From positions 71,783 to 135,782 of the forward strand of contig QALN01000013.1 in the NCBI GenBank assembly GCA_003150615.1: a stretch of 64,000 nucleotides of DNA. The letters run 5' to 3'. The notes under the pieces are model-generated. The model was given only the letters and a program-made list of their open reading frames with translations. It did no database searches and was not told the DNA's origin. Below are positions 8,202 to 17,905 of the stretch, in pieces (the first letter of the stretch is position 1; each line of letters starts with the position of its first letter). The position numbers and the translations under genes were made by a program. The stretch is from Flavobacteriales bacterium (GTDB taxonomy: Bacteria > Bacteroidota > Bacteroidia > Flavobacteriales > UBA1820).

Positions 8202-11093
8202 ATGGCTTCACAATACAGTATATTAAGGAATTACGGTAAGTACGTATCACCCTACAACATGGATGTCATGATGCAGGGTATGGGATACATGCAGCAGAAG
8301 ATAGATACCAATCGGCAGGCTATAAATGAGTATGCTGATTATATTATCAATTCTGACATTATAAAACCTCAGGATAGGGAATATCTTCAGAATAGGTTAA
8401 ATGGATTGATACAGGATGTGAATAACGTGTATCGTAAATCCAATCTAGCTTCTGATGGTATAGCTAGAAGCATACAAGCCCGTCTTGGAGAGGCTTTAGA
8501 TACCCGTGTATTGAACGCTATCGCCGGTACTAGGGAGTATAGGTCTTTCTTTCAGAAGATCGAAGATATGAAGCTTAATAATCCTAAGCAATATAGTGCC
8601 ATAAATGAGGCTGTGGCCTTAATGCCGTTTTATGAATGGGTTAATGATGGTCAGGTTGGTACAAGGATGAATCCTATTCATTACACTCCTTATACGGATT
8701 ACAATGAGGAGATGAATAAGATGATGAAGGATTTCGTCAGTCTTAATAAGGGAAAGAAGTTTTCTGTTCCTGAGGTAGTGGATGGCAAGCCTACTGGTAG
8801 GATGAGAGATATTACTGTTGATGAGATGAGTCGATCTCAGATTAGAGCGATAGCCGCTAGATCTATATCCCAGAACGCTAAGGCTCAGATGCAGATAGAG
8901 GGTCAGTATTTGGCTGCCACTAATCCCGGTATGTTTAGTGGCATGACTACTGATCAGTTCGTTAATAAATATGTTTCCGGTTTTGACGCTGAGGAGAGCG
9001 CACTCTTAGCCAAACTCAAAGGGGCCGAGGCCAGCCCTTCCGCTAAGGCGGCTATTGAGGCGTCACTACAGGAGGTCCGGGAACAGCGCCGTGCGTTAGT
9101 GGAGGAGGCTACTTCCTTTATTGGCAATAATATGAACCCGGCTAGAGCGGGGGAGTTTATTGTACGTAATGAATTTCTTGATGGTGTATCCGCTAGATGG
9201 TCGTATAACAACTCATCTGAGAACTACATCGCTGATGATTATTACTTTAAGATGAGAGATCTTGATTTCAAGGAGAGAGAGTTCTCGTGGAGGCAGAAAT
9301 CAAAGGAGATAGATCAGAATCTTAAGCTTAGGGAAGTAATGTCCAAGGAAGCTGGTAATAGCTCTAATATCCCTACAGGTGTTATGATTGAGCTGGAAAA
9401 GGTTCAGCCTAATGTTACTCCTGAGAATATATTTGACAATCAATATATTCAGAATGAGAATAATATATCGACAGGTGAGAAGGATTTAATATCATCCATA
9501 AATCCTGTTGATCTACGAGGCATAGAGAACGATATACAAAACAATCCTTCTATATATCATGGTGGTGTTAATAGCGAGAATATTATGGCATGGATCACTA
9601 ATAATGGCGGTGCGTCAAGTTCTGTATTATCATCAACCCCAAATATGGTGAATAAATACGAGGCTCTTATGGCAGCGAATGATAATAGGAATAGGTATGG
9701 TAAGATCATGGATGAGGAAGTTGATTATCTTACAAATGCCTTTGATGTCGCTACGGAAAATATCCTTAATGATGCTGTAAGGGATCAGGACTATGTTACT
9801 GGAGGTATTGATACATATACTGACAATGGTATGGTTAATGCGAGGGATGTTGGTAAGAATGGAGCTATTATTGGAGGGAAAGAGTATTCACCAGAAGATG
9901 CTTTAAAGGTTTCCGCTATAGCTGGATTGATAAGCGAGAACATCAACTATGCGGATAGATCTATAGCTAATACGGAGCTGATGAGATCTTATATAAATTT
10001 GTTAAATAGATATTCAGGAGAAAATTTCACTCTGGAGGATATAAATGATATAGCTAAAACTTATAGTCGTGTAGACAATCCGGTAATGAATAGCGATAAT
10101 GTCGATATGACTAGTAGGGATAAAATGATCAAGATCTTAGGTAAGAATATGTCTAGAGCTGACGGCCCTACGCTTAGAAGAGAATGGTCTTCATCTAATA
10201 TAGGTCGTAATATAGCTAAGGCTATTCAGGATTCTAAAATGGTCTATGAAAGAAGATATGACGAGTTTGCTCCAAGATCATGGTCGTTCTCTAATTCTAC
10301 CAATGCCTCTAAAGAAGATAGGCGTATGCATGCTAAATTAGAGAGTCTGCTTTTGTCAAGAGCTGGTTTCTTGAATAAGGATAAAGATAGCAGGCTTAAT
10401 AATTACATATTGTATGCTCGTCCTACGGATAATCCCAATACATTTGATTTGGTAGCTATGGCTGGCGGGAAAAATATCGCTACGGTTCAAGTTACTAAAG
10501 AGGAATTAGATAGTATGGGGTATAGTTTGTACGAAAGGGAAAGGAATGTAAGATCTGAAGATTACGAATCTAAGATCATCCCTGTATCTTTTTCTGCCAC
10601 GACCAATAGGCCTTATCAGAAATGGGCGCAAGCTAATTCACTTGGCGCTTTCGCTACTATCGAGAATGCGGCTGAGGAGGCTTCTAGGATGGTTGATAAG
10701 TACAATATTCAGAACAATGAACTAGCTACATCAGAGCTTAATAAAAGAGCTATTAGGATTATTAATACGGTTTTAAGAAATTACAAATCGTATGATATTA
10801 AAGCCAAGGGCTTTCCTGGAGGTGTTGAGGTTGGCGTTTATTTTCACGGGCAGGCTAGGACCGGGACACCTCTAAAGGTGTTGGAATATAATACTGATTA
10901 TGCTGATAATATCATGAAGATTATAAATATGTGTCCTCAGATGTATCTTACCCAAGCCGTGGTTGAGGCTATCAATAAAGACGTTATTGTTAAGGGTAGA
11001 GATATTAATGAGCAGCACTCTGATCTTAGCAATATTCTTTCGGTGTTGGATAAAGAGACTATGGATAAAATAGATGGAAAAAATGAGCAATAA
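8202..11093 (+). CDS. Large helical structural protein (963 aa)
   Basis: ATG three bases after the preceding stop. The protein is predicted largely helical, with charged repeats and a YISPYNM-like N-terminus (NYGKYVSPYNMDVMMQGMGY). No catalytic motif seen. It overlaps the start of the next gene by 20 nt, which suggests translational coupling within one late operon. Likely an internal virion or tail-associated protein; function unknown. Confidence 0.6.
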   Translation: MASQYSILRNYGKYVSPYNMDVMMQGMGYMQQKIDTNRQAINEYADYIINSDIIKPQDREYLQNRLNGLIQDVNNVYRKSNLASDGIARSIQARLGEALDTRVLNAIAGTREYRSFFQKIEDMKLNNPKQYSAINEAVALMPFYEWVNDGQVGTRMNPIHYTPYTDYNEEMNKMMKDFVSLNKGKKFSVPEVVDGKPTGRMRDITVDEMSRSQIRAIAARSISQNAKAQMQIEGQYLAATNPGMFSGMTTDQFVNKYVSGFDAEESALLAKLKGAEASPSAKAAIEASLQEVREQRRALVEEATSFIGNNMNPARAGEFIVRNEFLDGVSARWSYNNSSENYIADDYYFKMRDLDFKEREFSWRQKSKEIDQNLKLREVMSKEAGNSSNIPTGVMIELEKVQPNVTPENIFDNQYIQNENNISTGEKDLISSINPVDLRGIENDIQNNPSIYHGGVNSENIMAWITNNGGASSSVLSSTPNMVNKYEALMAANDNRNRYGKIMDEEVDYLTNAFDVATENILNDAVRDQDYVTGGIDTYTDNGMVNARDVGKNGAIIGGKEYSPEDALKVSAIAGLISENINYADRSIANTELMRSYINLLNRYSGENFTLEDINDIAKTYSRVDNPVMNSDNVDMTSRDKMIKILGKNMSRADGPTLRREWSSSNIGRNIAKAIQDSKMVYERRYDEFAPRSWSFSNSTNASKEDRRMHAKLESLLLSRAGFLNKDKDSRLNNYILYARPTDNPNTFDLVAMAGGKNIATVQVTKEELDSMGYSLYERERNVRSEDYESKIIPVSFSATTNRPYQKWAQANSLGAFATIENAAEEASRMVDKYNIQNNELATSELNKRAIRIINTVLRNYKSYDIKAKGFPGGVEVGVYFHGQARTGTPLKVLEYNTDYADNIMKIINMCPQMYLTQAVVEAINKDVIVKGRDINEQHSDLSNILSVLDKETMDKIDGKNEQ

Positions 11094-14000
11094 TAATAAC
11101 GATATAGGGAATGTGATGAAGAGTCAGGGATATTATGTCCCTACTCCATCAATTCCATCTCCCATGCCTTCTAAGGATAATATTTCTTCTATCCCTATAC
11201 CTGTTGGCATGCGCGGTTCATCGGATATGGATAATGATGTTTTGTCTAGAGAGGGAAGCAGGAGTATTCCATCATTAGTAGAGGGTATAAAAAATTCCGT
11301 AGAGACATCTTATCATGATGATGTAAAAGCAAGGAATCCGCTTTTTCAGATGATAAACGAGACGGGTATTCCTAAGGGTAATTATGATATAACTGGAAGT
11401 AGGATCAACCTTCGTGATTCAAGGTATAGGCTGTCAACAGGTGAATGGATTCCAAAATACGAGAGTTATATCAATAATGTGGATAATGATGATCGTCTAT
11501 CGAGAAGTCAAAGTGGTTGGGAGAAAACTTATAGAGGATTAGGTAAGTTTATTTATAAGTCTGCTTTGTATGGAATAGGTGGAGTAGGTCAGTCTGTTTA
11601 TGGATTAAAGGAGCTTGTTACAAAAGGGACGTTATCAGCTATGTATGATAACAGTTTTGCCAGATGGTTGGATGATATGGATAAGCGTGGTGATTATACG
11701 CTTAATCATTATTACAGTAAGGAGGAGCGAGATGCTGGATTTCTTAAAAGTATGTTTACAACCAATTTTTGGACAAATGATCTTTTGTCAGGAGCTGCAT
11801 TTACGGCTGGAGCCGTTTTGTCATCTTACGCCTTCGCCGGAGCTGGTCTTATGAATGCCGCTCGTATGGGGGCTAGAATAGGTGCTACGATTGCCGGTAT
11901 GGGGAAGGCTGTTTCTGCTACAAAGACCGGGTTTAATGCTATGCTAAGAGCTGCCCGCATAGGACGAGGCATAGGTAAGGGGCTGGACAACCTGACCTTT
12001 ATCGGTACGTCAACGCTTTGGGAGGCTTCGGTAGAGTCAAGGAGTGGGTTGATGGAATCTGAGGAAAACTTCAAGCAGGCTTACAGGAATGCCTATGGTA
12101 GAGAAGCCTCATATGAGGAACTCATGAAGTTCAGAGCTGATAATGCTGATGCCGCTAACGCTATATTCGCTGCCAATATCGGTATCCTTACGTTATCCAA
12201 TATAGCTATGTTCGGTGATATGTTTGGCATGGATCTGGGCGTTGATAAGTTCATAAAACGAAATATATTTGGTGTAGGAGCCGAGAGGATGGATAATGGA
12301 ACATTGAGGATCATAACGCCTAAGAAATGGCAGAAAATAGCCGGGAATACGTTCAATATTATCAAACGTCCGGTATCTGAGGGTCTGTATGAGGAAGGTC
12401 TTCAGGGAGTGGCTAGTAAATCCGCCGAGGATTGGGTAGAATCAAGATACAATCCTATGGCTATTCGTCAGAATATAGGCTATATGGAGGCTATAAAGAA
12501 CGGGTTCAAGGAGACTTACGGATCTAATCAGGGATGGAAGGAAATCGGCATCGGTATGATTATTGGATCGGTTATGGGAGTAAAAACTATTGGTGGTATA
12601 AAGGAATGGAGCCAAGACATGTCCCGGAACAAGGGGATGGTGGAGGCTTACAACACCAATGCCGGCGCCTTGACTACCGCCGCTATCCGTGCTATTCGTG
12701 GCAGCATGGCCCTGAACACTCAATTATCAGGCTTGAGTACGGATAATAACGCTGACGATATACCTAATTCTAGAATCGTAGATAAGACTTTTAGTGACGC
12801 CGTATTCAACCGTCTTCGTTATGATCAGGAAATGGGGATGTTAGATGATACCAAGGAGAATTTCAAGACAGTCATCGAGTCTATACCTAATAGCGATATA
12901 GCCTCTGATATGAATATGACAGATGAGCAGGTAAATGAGTATAAGTCCAATCTTGTTGGCGAGTTCAATAAGAAGGTTGATAATTTTACTATGGCTAGTA
13001 GATTTGCCGACTCCCTTACCGATGGTATATCCAATAGATCATTTAACACCTACATCTCTAACATGGCTTATAACGGTCTTGAGGCTAAGGATAATTTGGA
13101 TGATATCGCTAATCAGTTAGGAAGGATATACAATACGGATATAGGCCCCGCTTTAGATATATATTCTCGTCTTAATCCTGATTCGAGTAGGGATCTTAAG
13201 AAACTCAGGAAGCTTACAGATGATATACAGAAGATGGAGAAGAATGTTTTGAAGCTTCAGCAGAGTATCACGTCTAAAGAAGCTCTTGAGTCTGATAAGG
13301 TCAAGTTAGCCAAGGAGAATGATAGACTTCTTAAATTGACGGAGGATAGAATTGCTTTGGAGAGGAGATTAGCTACGTTAGTTAACTCAGAGACAGATAT
13401 ATCTAAGCTGTTATTAAACAGGAATGAATCAAGGATCAGTGCCGCCGATCTTATGTCGGCTTATGAGACTATAGTTGGTTTTGAGAATGCTGTATCTATC
13501 CGTGGGGTTGATAATTATAAAGAGGCTATGGCGTTACTTAGCGAGTATCGTCATAATCTTGTGGCTTATAAGAATATAAATGAGTCCCTTCGCCGTATGC
13601 GTGATAGGAGATTCATACGGTCGCAGGAACGTGGGTTCATGAAGGTTTTGTCAAACATATGGGGAAAGACTTATGAGGAGGATGATAGTAAATATGATTT
13701 CAGGAATACCGATGATCCTGATGCCAACTCCCTTTATGCCAATGATCAGGCCATAGATAAGGCTTATCAAGATGGTCTTATAGGAGAGGACGAGGCATTT
13801 ATGTTCAAGACCTATAATCATATGATCGCCAGATCTATGGAGAATGATATCAAGGCTGATGAGGGCGGTATCGTTGAGAATGTACCTGATAATGAGGATA
13901 TCATAAATCCTTCTGATGATAGAATCAATAATATAGCTATAAAGATATGGAACGGTAATGAGGATATCTTATCTCCTAGGGAGAGGCAGATATATGATAA

Positions 14001-15954
14001 TAACAAGGATCGTATCAATGATCTTGTAAATGGGTTTGGCGATAATCCTATAGCTAGGCTTAATAAGATTAGGTCAATGATAGATAGGTTAAATACCAAC
14101 GATAACGTCTTAAATAACATCAGGGATACTATTGATGATATCATAGATATGAACATTAATGGTCTTGATCAGGATCAGGTTAAGGAGGCTATACAGACTT
14201 ATAATGATCTTATGAATGATATTGACAACGGGAATGAAGTTGATCAGGATAAACTTAATGAGGCTATTGATATTATCAATAACTATTCTGATGAACCTCT
14301 TCTCCAGTTCGTGGAATGGATGAGGCTGTATGATAATGGAAGTATGGTTGTCAAGGATTACGATAAGTCTATACCTATGGGTGATGTTCTCACGGAGAGC
14401 GAACCCGGAACATCCACCGGCAGGACGGAGGCCAATGCCGCCCAGAATCCGGTAGTGTTGATGGCCCAGAAGAGAGAGATTGGCGGAGTCATGTATTATG
14501 AGGTAGGAGGGATGAGACTTGACAGGTTTATGGACGGTCTTGGGCTTAAAAGATCTGATGCCACTGATACTGATAATGGAAGGGTGATGGATTTCACCAA
14601 CGGAACCGACATATTTACTGTTATAGAGTCGAATAACCACTCAAGATGGATGATAAGCGAGGATGACGCTCAGGCTTTCGAGAACGCTACCGGTGTCATA
14701 CTGGGGCGGCAGACCGCCTTATCGACCTCCAACTGGTTCATGGTGTATCGCAAGGGGCAGGATGGATCTGTTGTTCCTTATTATACAGGAGATGCATTTG
14801 GCTCTAATAATGAGTCGATAAATCAAGAAGCTGCGGCTAGTCTTCGTAAGAACGATATCGTGAGGTTCAAGGTAGATATGTTAGATCCTTATACCAAGGA
14901 ATTGTATGATAAATACAATAGCCTTTATGCCGTTGATCCTAATTCTGACGAGACCAAGTCTGCCCGTAGTGATTTGGTTAATAATATGGTTATTAAGATC
15001 GTGGATGGTGACGGTAATTTTGTCTCGGTGCTAAAAGCCAATGATCCAGACTCAAAAGGGAGTAACGCTGATTTAAGGAGTAGGGCCTTTGAGTTGTATA
15101 GGGATAATGTAGGATCTGTCGCTGGCGAGATTGATATACCGTTCGTAGGCACAGTCACCAGTGTTTTGCCGGGAAGACCTAATTTTAGCGTAAGTGATGA
15201 TAATGGGACGTTGATGGTATCCGAGAATGACTTTACCAACGAGACGGTTGGTAAGGTCGAGAGTGTAGGATATATAGAGAACGGGGAGGTTACGATGAGG
15301 GATGATATTAAGTATAATATATTCCCGTTCTGTACGGCTATCGTCAGGGATAAGTATGGTGATTATAAAAATTCACGTATCCCGGTAGTAGCTATAAAGA
15401 CAGGAAATGGAAGAAATTACCTGTACCCCGTAAGATTGAAAAATCAGGATACATCATCATTCTCATCTATGATCGGATCGATGGCTGACAGAATTATAGA
15501 GGGTCTAGGTGGTGGAGTAAGTATTGATGATATAATGGATCTTAACAACGCTATAGCCAGATCAGGGCTGGATAACAAGACATATATGATTCCGTTGGCG
15601 GGAGACGTGGATGTTATCAAGGGACGGTTAAAGGCTGTCAAGGAAGCCGCTAGTAAGATGCCTATGACCGCTGATGTAAGAGGATGGATAGGCGATTCTA
15701 GGACCAAGGAGGATATTTTGATGAATGACGTTACGATCAACATCGATCTTAATAACGATCCTTTCATAGCCCCTAAGTTCAGGATGAGTATTAGGAGGGA
15801 TGAGACGTTCTTCGAGGATACGGAGACCCCGTTCGTCAACCCGCCCGGTTCCCAATCGGAGTTCGCCTCGCCTACGAAAGCAGCCGAGGATAAGTCTTTG
15901 GTTTCCGACGGGAATGTCGTATCTGGAGAAAATGAAGCGGAAAATCCTTGCTAA
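11074..15954 (+). CDS. Giant internal or ejection-type virion protein (1626 aa)
   Basis: Gly/Ala-rich hydrophobic stretches occur near residues 165-180, 235-275, 360-380 and 488-505, followed by a coiled coil near 708-772 and a long acidic Asp/Asn-rich middle. The last 200 residues are more beta-like. Membrane-active helices plus giant size fit proteins ejected with the genome in podovirus-like particles, but there is no diagnostic motif. ATG at 11074 overlaps the preceding gene; an ATG at 11083 is an alternative. Confidence 0.6.
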   Translation: MEKMSNNNNDIGNVMKSQGYYVPTPSIPSPMPSKDNISSIPIPVGMRGSSDMDNDVLSREGSRSIPSLVEGIKNSVETSYHDDVKARNPLFQMINETGIPKGNYDITGSRINLRDSRYRLSTGEWIPKYESYINNVDNDDRLSRSQSGWEKTYRGLGKFIYKSALYGIGGVGQSVYGLKELVTKGTLSAMYDNSFARWLDDMDKRGDYTLNHYYSKEERDAGFLKSMFTTNFWTNDLLSGAAFTAGAVLSSYAFAGAGLMNAARMGARIGATIAGMGKAVSATKTGFNAMLRAARIGRGIGKGLDNLTFIGTSTLWEASVESRSGLMESEENFKQAYRNAYGREASYEELMKFRADNADAANAIFAANIGILTLSNIAMFGDMFGMDLGVDKFIKRNIFGVGAERMDNGTLRIITPKKWQKIAGNTFNIIKRPVSEGLYEEGLQGVASKSAEDWVESRYNPMAIRQNIGYMEAIKNGFKETYGSNQGWKEIGIGMIIGSVMGVKTIGGIKEWSQDMSRNKGMVEAYNTNAGALTTAAIRAIRGSMALNTQLSGLSTDNNADDIPNSRIVDKTFSDAVFNRLRYDQEMGMLDDTKENFKTVIESIPNSDIASDMNMTDEQVNEYKSNLVGEFNKKVDNFTMASRFADSLTDGISNRSFNTYISNMAYNGLEAKDNLDDIANQLGRIYNTDIGPALDIYSRLNPDSSRDLKKLRKLTDDIQKMEKNVLKLQQSITSKEALESDKVKLAKENDRLLKLTEDRIALERRLATLVNSETDISKLLLNRNESRISAADLMSAYETIVGFENAVSIRGVDNYKEAMALLSEYRHNLVAYKNINESLRRMRDRRFIRSQERGFMKVLSNIWGKTYEEDDSKYDFRNTDDPDANSLYANDQAIDKAYQDGLIGEDEAFMFKTYNHMIARSMENDIKADEGGIVENVPDNEDIINPSDDRINNIAIKIWNGNEDILSPRERQIYDNNKDRINDLVNGFGDNPIARLNKIRSMIDRLNTNDNVLNNIRDTIDDIIDMNINGLDQDQVKEAIQTYNDLMNDIDNGNEVDQDKLNEAIDIINNYSDEPLLQFVEWMRLYDNGSMVVKDYDKSIPMGDVLTESEPGTSTGRTEANAAQNPVVLMAQKREIGGVMYYEVGGMRLDRFMDGLGLKRSDATDTDNGRVMDFTNGTDIFTVIESNNHSRWMISEDDAQAFENATGVILGRQTALSTSNWFMVYRKGQDGSVVPYYTGDAFGSNNESINQEAAASLRKNDIVRFKVDMLDPYTKELYDKYNSLYAVDPNSDETKSARSDLVNNMVIKIVDGDGNFVSVLKANDPDSKGSNADLRSRAFELYRDNVGSVAGEIDIPFVGTVTSVLPGRPNFSVSDDNGTLMVSENDFTNETVGKVESVGYIENGEVTMRDDIKYNIFPFCTAIVRDKYGDYKNSRIPVVAIKTGNGRNYLYPVRLKNQDTSSFSSMIGSMADRIIEGLGGGVSIDDIMDLNNAIARSGLDNKTYMIPLAGDVDVIKGRLKAVKEAASKMPMTADVRGWIGDSRTKEDILMNDVTINIDLNNDPFIAPKFRMSIRRDETFFEDTETPFVNPPGSQSEFASPTKAAEDKSLVSDGNVVSGENEAENPC

Positions 15955-15970
15955 ATAAATTATCTTGATT

Positions 15971-15978
15971 TATCTTTG
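15971..15978 (+). promoter_or_regulatory. Class-II promoter (TATCTTTG) of regulatory unit A
   Basis: TATCTTTG followed by CGGT and then at once by the first leader hairpin (15983). Units A, B and C share this TTTG-(C/T)GG(T/C)-hairpin spacing exactly. Confidence 0.75.
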
Positions 15979-15982
15979 CGGT

Positions 15983-16056
15983 GTCAGTCCATCACCTGAC
16001 GAGTAAGATATTTAAAAGTTGGTCCCTGTCGGGTGTGTGATGGCCCCGGTGGGGAC
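15983..16056 (+). promoter_or_regulatory. Kissing-loop leader A
   Basis: Hairpin 1: 15983-15987 pairs with 15996-16000, exposing the loop TCCATCAC. Hairpin 2: 16022-16033 pairs with 16045-16056 (12 bp including three G-U), exposing a loop containing GTGATGG at 16037-16043. The loops are complementary over 7 bp (CCATCAC with GTGATGG). Hairpin 2 is followed by TCTTTATATT and the start codon at 16067. The pairing is read directly; the regulatory role is inferred. Confidence 0.65.
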
Positions 16057-16066
16057 TCTTTATATT

Positions 16067-16651
16067 ATGCAGTTAGATAGTTTTTTACATCGGAAAATTA
16101 TGCAAGACCTACGCATCCAGCGAGTGAAGGTCTTGATGATGTTATACACCAGTCATTATTTTGTCAATAACAGACAAAGGCAGTTGCTTGACCATACATA
16201 CGCTTTAAGCAGAAGTCAGGCTTTCGATTATATGACGGAGTTCAATGAAAGACTTAGTGATAAGATAGGTATAGAATGTACGATGGATATTCTTCTACCT
16301 ACCGATGATGATAATGCTAATATCATAATCGAGTACAATGGCATCATTAAGAAGTTGATGAGGGAAGCCGAGAAGCTGGAACTTGACACTGACGTTATTA
16401 AGGATATGATGCGCGATCTACTTAATGAGTTGAAAGATTATGTTGATCTTAATATCTTGATATTTGACGTAATCCAGTTACTTATAAAATACAATCTATT
16501 TAGGTTGGATGCCATAACCGAGCAGGAGTTCAAGGACTCTTTCGTCAGGATGGATAGTAGGAATATGGAGATAAAGAAATTAACTTTATCTGATATTAAG
16601 AAGGTGGTGATGATGATGGAGGATAGATATAGTTATATTTCGTCTATATGA
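16067..16651 (+). CDS. Unrecognised helical protein of regulatory unit A (194 aa)
   Basis: The ATG at 16067 follows the leader hairpin; upstream in-frame TTG codons would lie inside the hairpin and are not used here. Mostly alpha-helical, acidic/basic mixed, with several Leu/Ile-rich helices and no known motif. It sits alone between virion genes with its own promoter and structured leader, like the BRO/Rha genes, so a regulatory or moron function is plausible but unproven. Confidence 0.65.
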   Translation: MQLDSFLHRKIMQDLRIQRVKVLMMLYTSHYFVNNRQRQLLDHTYALSRSQAFDYMTEFNERLSDKIGIECTMDILLPTDDDNANIIIEYNGIIKKLMREAEKLELDTDVIKDMMRDLLNELKDYVDLNILIFDVIQLLIKYNLFRLDAITEQEFKDSFVRMDSRNMEIKKLTLSDIKKVVMMMEDRYSYISSI

Positions 16652-16722
16652 TAGACAAATATAATTGATTACGTTTTTTGTAAAAATATCTCCTATTTGT
16701 TTGTTGTTTTAAAATAAGTGTC

Positions 16723-16730
16723 TATATTTG
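16723..16730 (+). promoter_or_regulatory. Class-II promoter (TATATTTG) of regulatory unit B
   Basis: TATATTTG with a TTG 19 nt upstream (16701-16703), followed by CGGT and the first hairpin at 16735. The same TATATTTGCGGTGT string occurs on the minus strand at 23427-23414. Confidence 0.8.
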
Positions 16731-16734
16731 CGGT

Positions 16735-16831
16735 GTCTATCCGTTGCTAGACCAGAAGAAGATATTAATATCGCTTAGGCGTAGGCGATAAATGAGAGCT
16801 ATCAGTGGAGTAACGGACGCTGGTGGCTCTC
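16735..16831 (+). promoter_or_regulatory. Kissing-loop leader B
   Basis: Hairpin 1: 16735-16739 pairs with 16748-16752, loop TCCGTTGC (16740-16747). A middle hairpin pairs 16769-16774 with 16785-16790. The last hairpin pairs 16794-16805 with 16820-16831 (two G-U); its 14-nt loop contains GTAACGGA (16810-16817), which pairs with hairpin-1 loop over 8 bp (one G-U). TTGTTTTATATT and ATG (16845) follow. Loop sequence differs from leader A while complementarity is kept. Confidence 0.7.
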
Positions 16832-16844
16832 GTTGTTTTATATT

Positions 16845-17399
16845 ATGGATGATAATTTAAAATTGTTTGAGAATCCTGATTTTGGGGATGTAAGAGTATT
16901 ATTAGACGAGAAAAGCAATCCATGGTTTGTTGGTAATGACATAGCCAGATGTCTTGGTTATGAAAACTTAGGGAACGCTGTAAAAAGGTTTGTTGATGAT
17001 GAGGATTCTATCATTCTTACAAGTGATTGTAAATCAATGGGGTTTAAAATAAACCCCCTTATAAATCAGGCTGTTAGGGAGATCAAATTAATCAATGAAT
17101 CAGGGATGTATTCTTTGATTATGTCATCTAAGATGGAATCTGCCAAGAAATTCAAAAAATGGGTAACATCGGAGGTTCTTCCTTCTATTAGAAAAACAGG
17201 CTCCTATTCTATGCCATCAAAGAATGAACTTCCATCTGATTATATAGAGGCATTAGAGGCTTTACTTAAATCGGAAAAGGAGAAGCGTGCGTTAGCTGAG
17301 GCGAAAAAAGCGGCAGAGGAAGCCAAAAGGATATCTGATAATATCATCAAAGAACAGGTTCCTATGGTTGAGTTTGCTAAGACAGCCGAAATAGCCTAA
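16845..17399 (+). CDS. BRO-N domain antirepressor, N-terminal part (184 aa)
   Basis: Residues 1-110 match the BRO-N fold: VRVLLDEKSNPWFVGNDIA-type opening, then RCLGYEN, NAVKRFVDDED, and the closing LINESGMYSLIMSSK and KKFKKWVTSEVLPSIRKTG. A charged coiled-coil linker follows. The frame meets TAA at 17397-17399, but the next gene (17409) continues in the same frame with what looks like the C-terminal KilAC-type domain, so the protein is probably a split antirepressor. Phage BRO-N/KilAC proteins act as antirepressors. Start chosen at 16845, directly after leader hairpin. Confidence 0.75.
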   Translation: MDDNLKLFENPDFGDVRVLLDEKSNPWFVGNDIARCLGYENLGNAVKRFVDDEDSIILTSDCKSMGFKINPLINQAVREIKLINESGMYSLIMSSKMESAKKFKKWVTSEVLPSIRKTGSYSMPSKNELPSDYIEALEALLKSEKEKRALAEAKKAAEEAKRISDNIIKEQVPMVEFAKTAEIA

Positions 17400-17408
17400 G
17401 AGACAGAT

Positions 17409-17735
17409 ATGTTGATCAGAGAGGTTCGGGAAAAGCTGGAGGCTCATGGGTATGATATAGCGGAGAAGAATCTTCGTATATTGCTTGAGGATAATAAGTT
17501 CTTCGCCAAAACCGGTAAGAGATGGTTGCTTTCCCAAAGGATGATAGATCGTGGTTACGCTCGTTACAGGTATCGTGATGACGATGAGTTCTATGGGACT
17601 AACACCGTCTATGTGACTCCTAAGGGATTCCAGTGGATCGTGTCTAAGATATCTAGGGAATGGATGCCTAGGTTCTTGGAGTTGAAAGGTAGGGTTCTCA
17701 GTAGATCGGATAAAAATATTTTTGCTAAACAATAA
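17409..17735 (+). CDS. KilAC-like C-terminal antirepressor domain, separated by an in-frame TAA
   Basis: The product starts with LIREVREKLEAHGYDIAEKN and continues with LLEDNKFFAKTGKRWLLSQ, then a TPKGFQWIV segment, as in the KilAC (ANT) domain that normally follows BRO-N. It is in the same frame as the upstream BRO-N gene, with only a TAA and three codons between them. It may be translated by re-initiation at 17409, or the TAA may be a nonsense mutation in one gene. Confidence 0.65.
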   Translation: MLIREVREKLEAHGYDIAEKNLRILLEDNKFFAKTGKRWLLSQRMIDRGYARYRYRDDDEFYGTNTVYVTPKGFQWIVSKISREWMPRFLELKGRVLSRSDKNIFAKQ

Positions 17736-17845
17736 GTTCCGTTTTTATAGTTTTAGGATTGAGTTTTTTGTTTGTCCGTGAGGATCGGCAAAATGATTTG
17801 TGCTTTTCAATAGAAACATAAGGTTTGTTATTATTGTTATTTGGC

Positions 17846-17878
17846 TCCCGTCCGCTCGTGAGAGTAGGCGGGATTTTC
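17846..17878 (+). terminator. Terminator with GTGA tetraloop
   Basis: TCCCG (17846-17850) pairs with CGGGA (17869-17873); an inner CTC/GAG stem closes a GTGA loop; TTTT follows. It precedes the promoter at 17880 by two bases. Confidence 0.75.
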
Positions 17879-17879
17879 A

Positions 17880-17887
17880 TATCTTTG
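17880..17887 (+). promoter_or_regulatory. Promoter (TATCTTTG) for giant-protein gene 1
   Basis: TATCTTTG, six bases, AACG; ATG at 17906. Same class as 569, 5566, 27366 and 29278. Confidence 0.75.
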
Positions 17888-17905
17888 TAACAAAACGATT
17901 TAGCT

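Noticed and set aside
14110..14640. Minus-strand frame of 176 codons inside the 1626-aa gene
   Set aside because: Ile/Ser-rich antisense shadow; no start signal or spacing with any minus gene.
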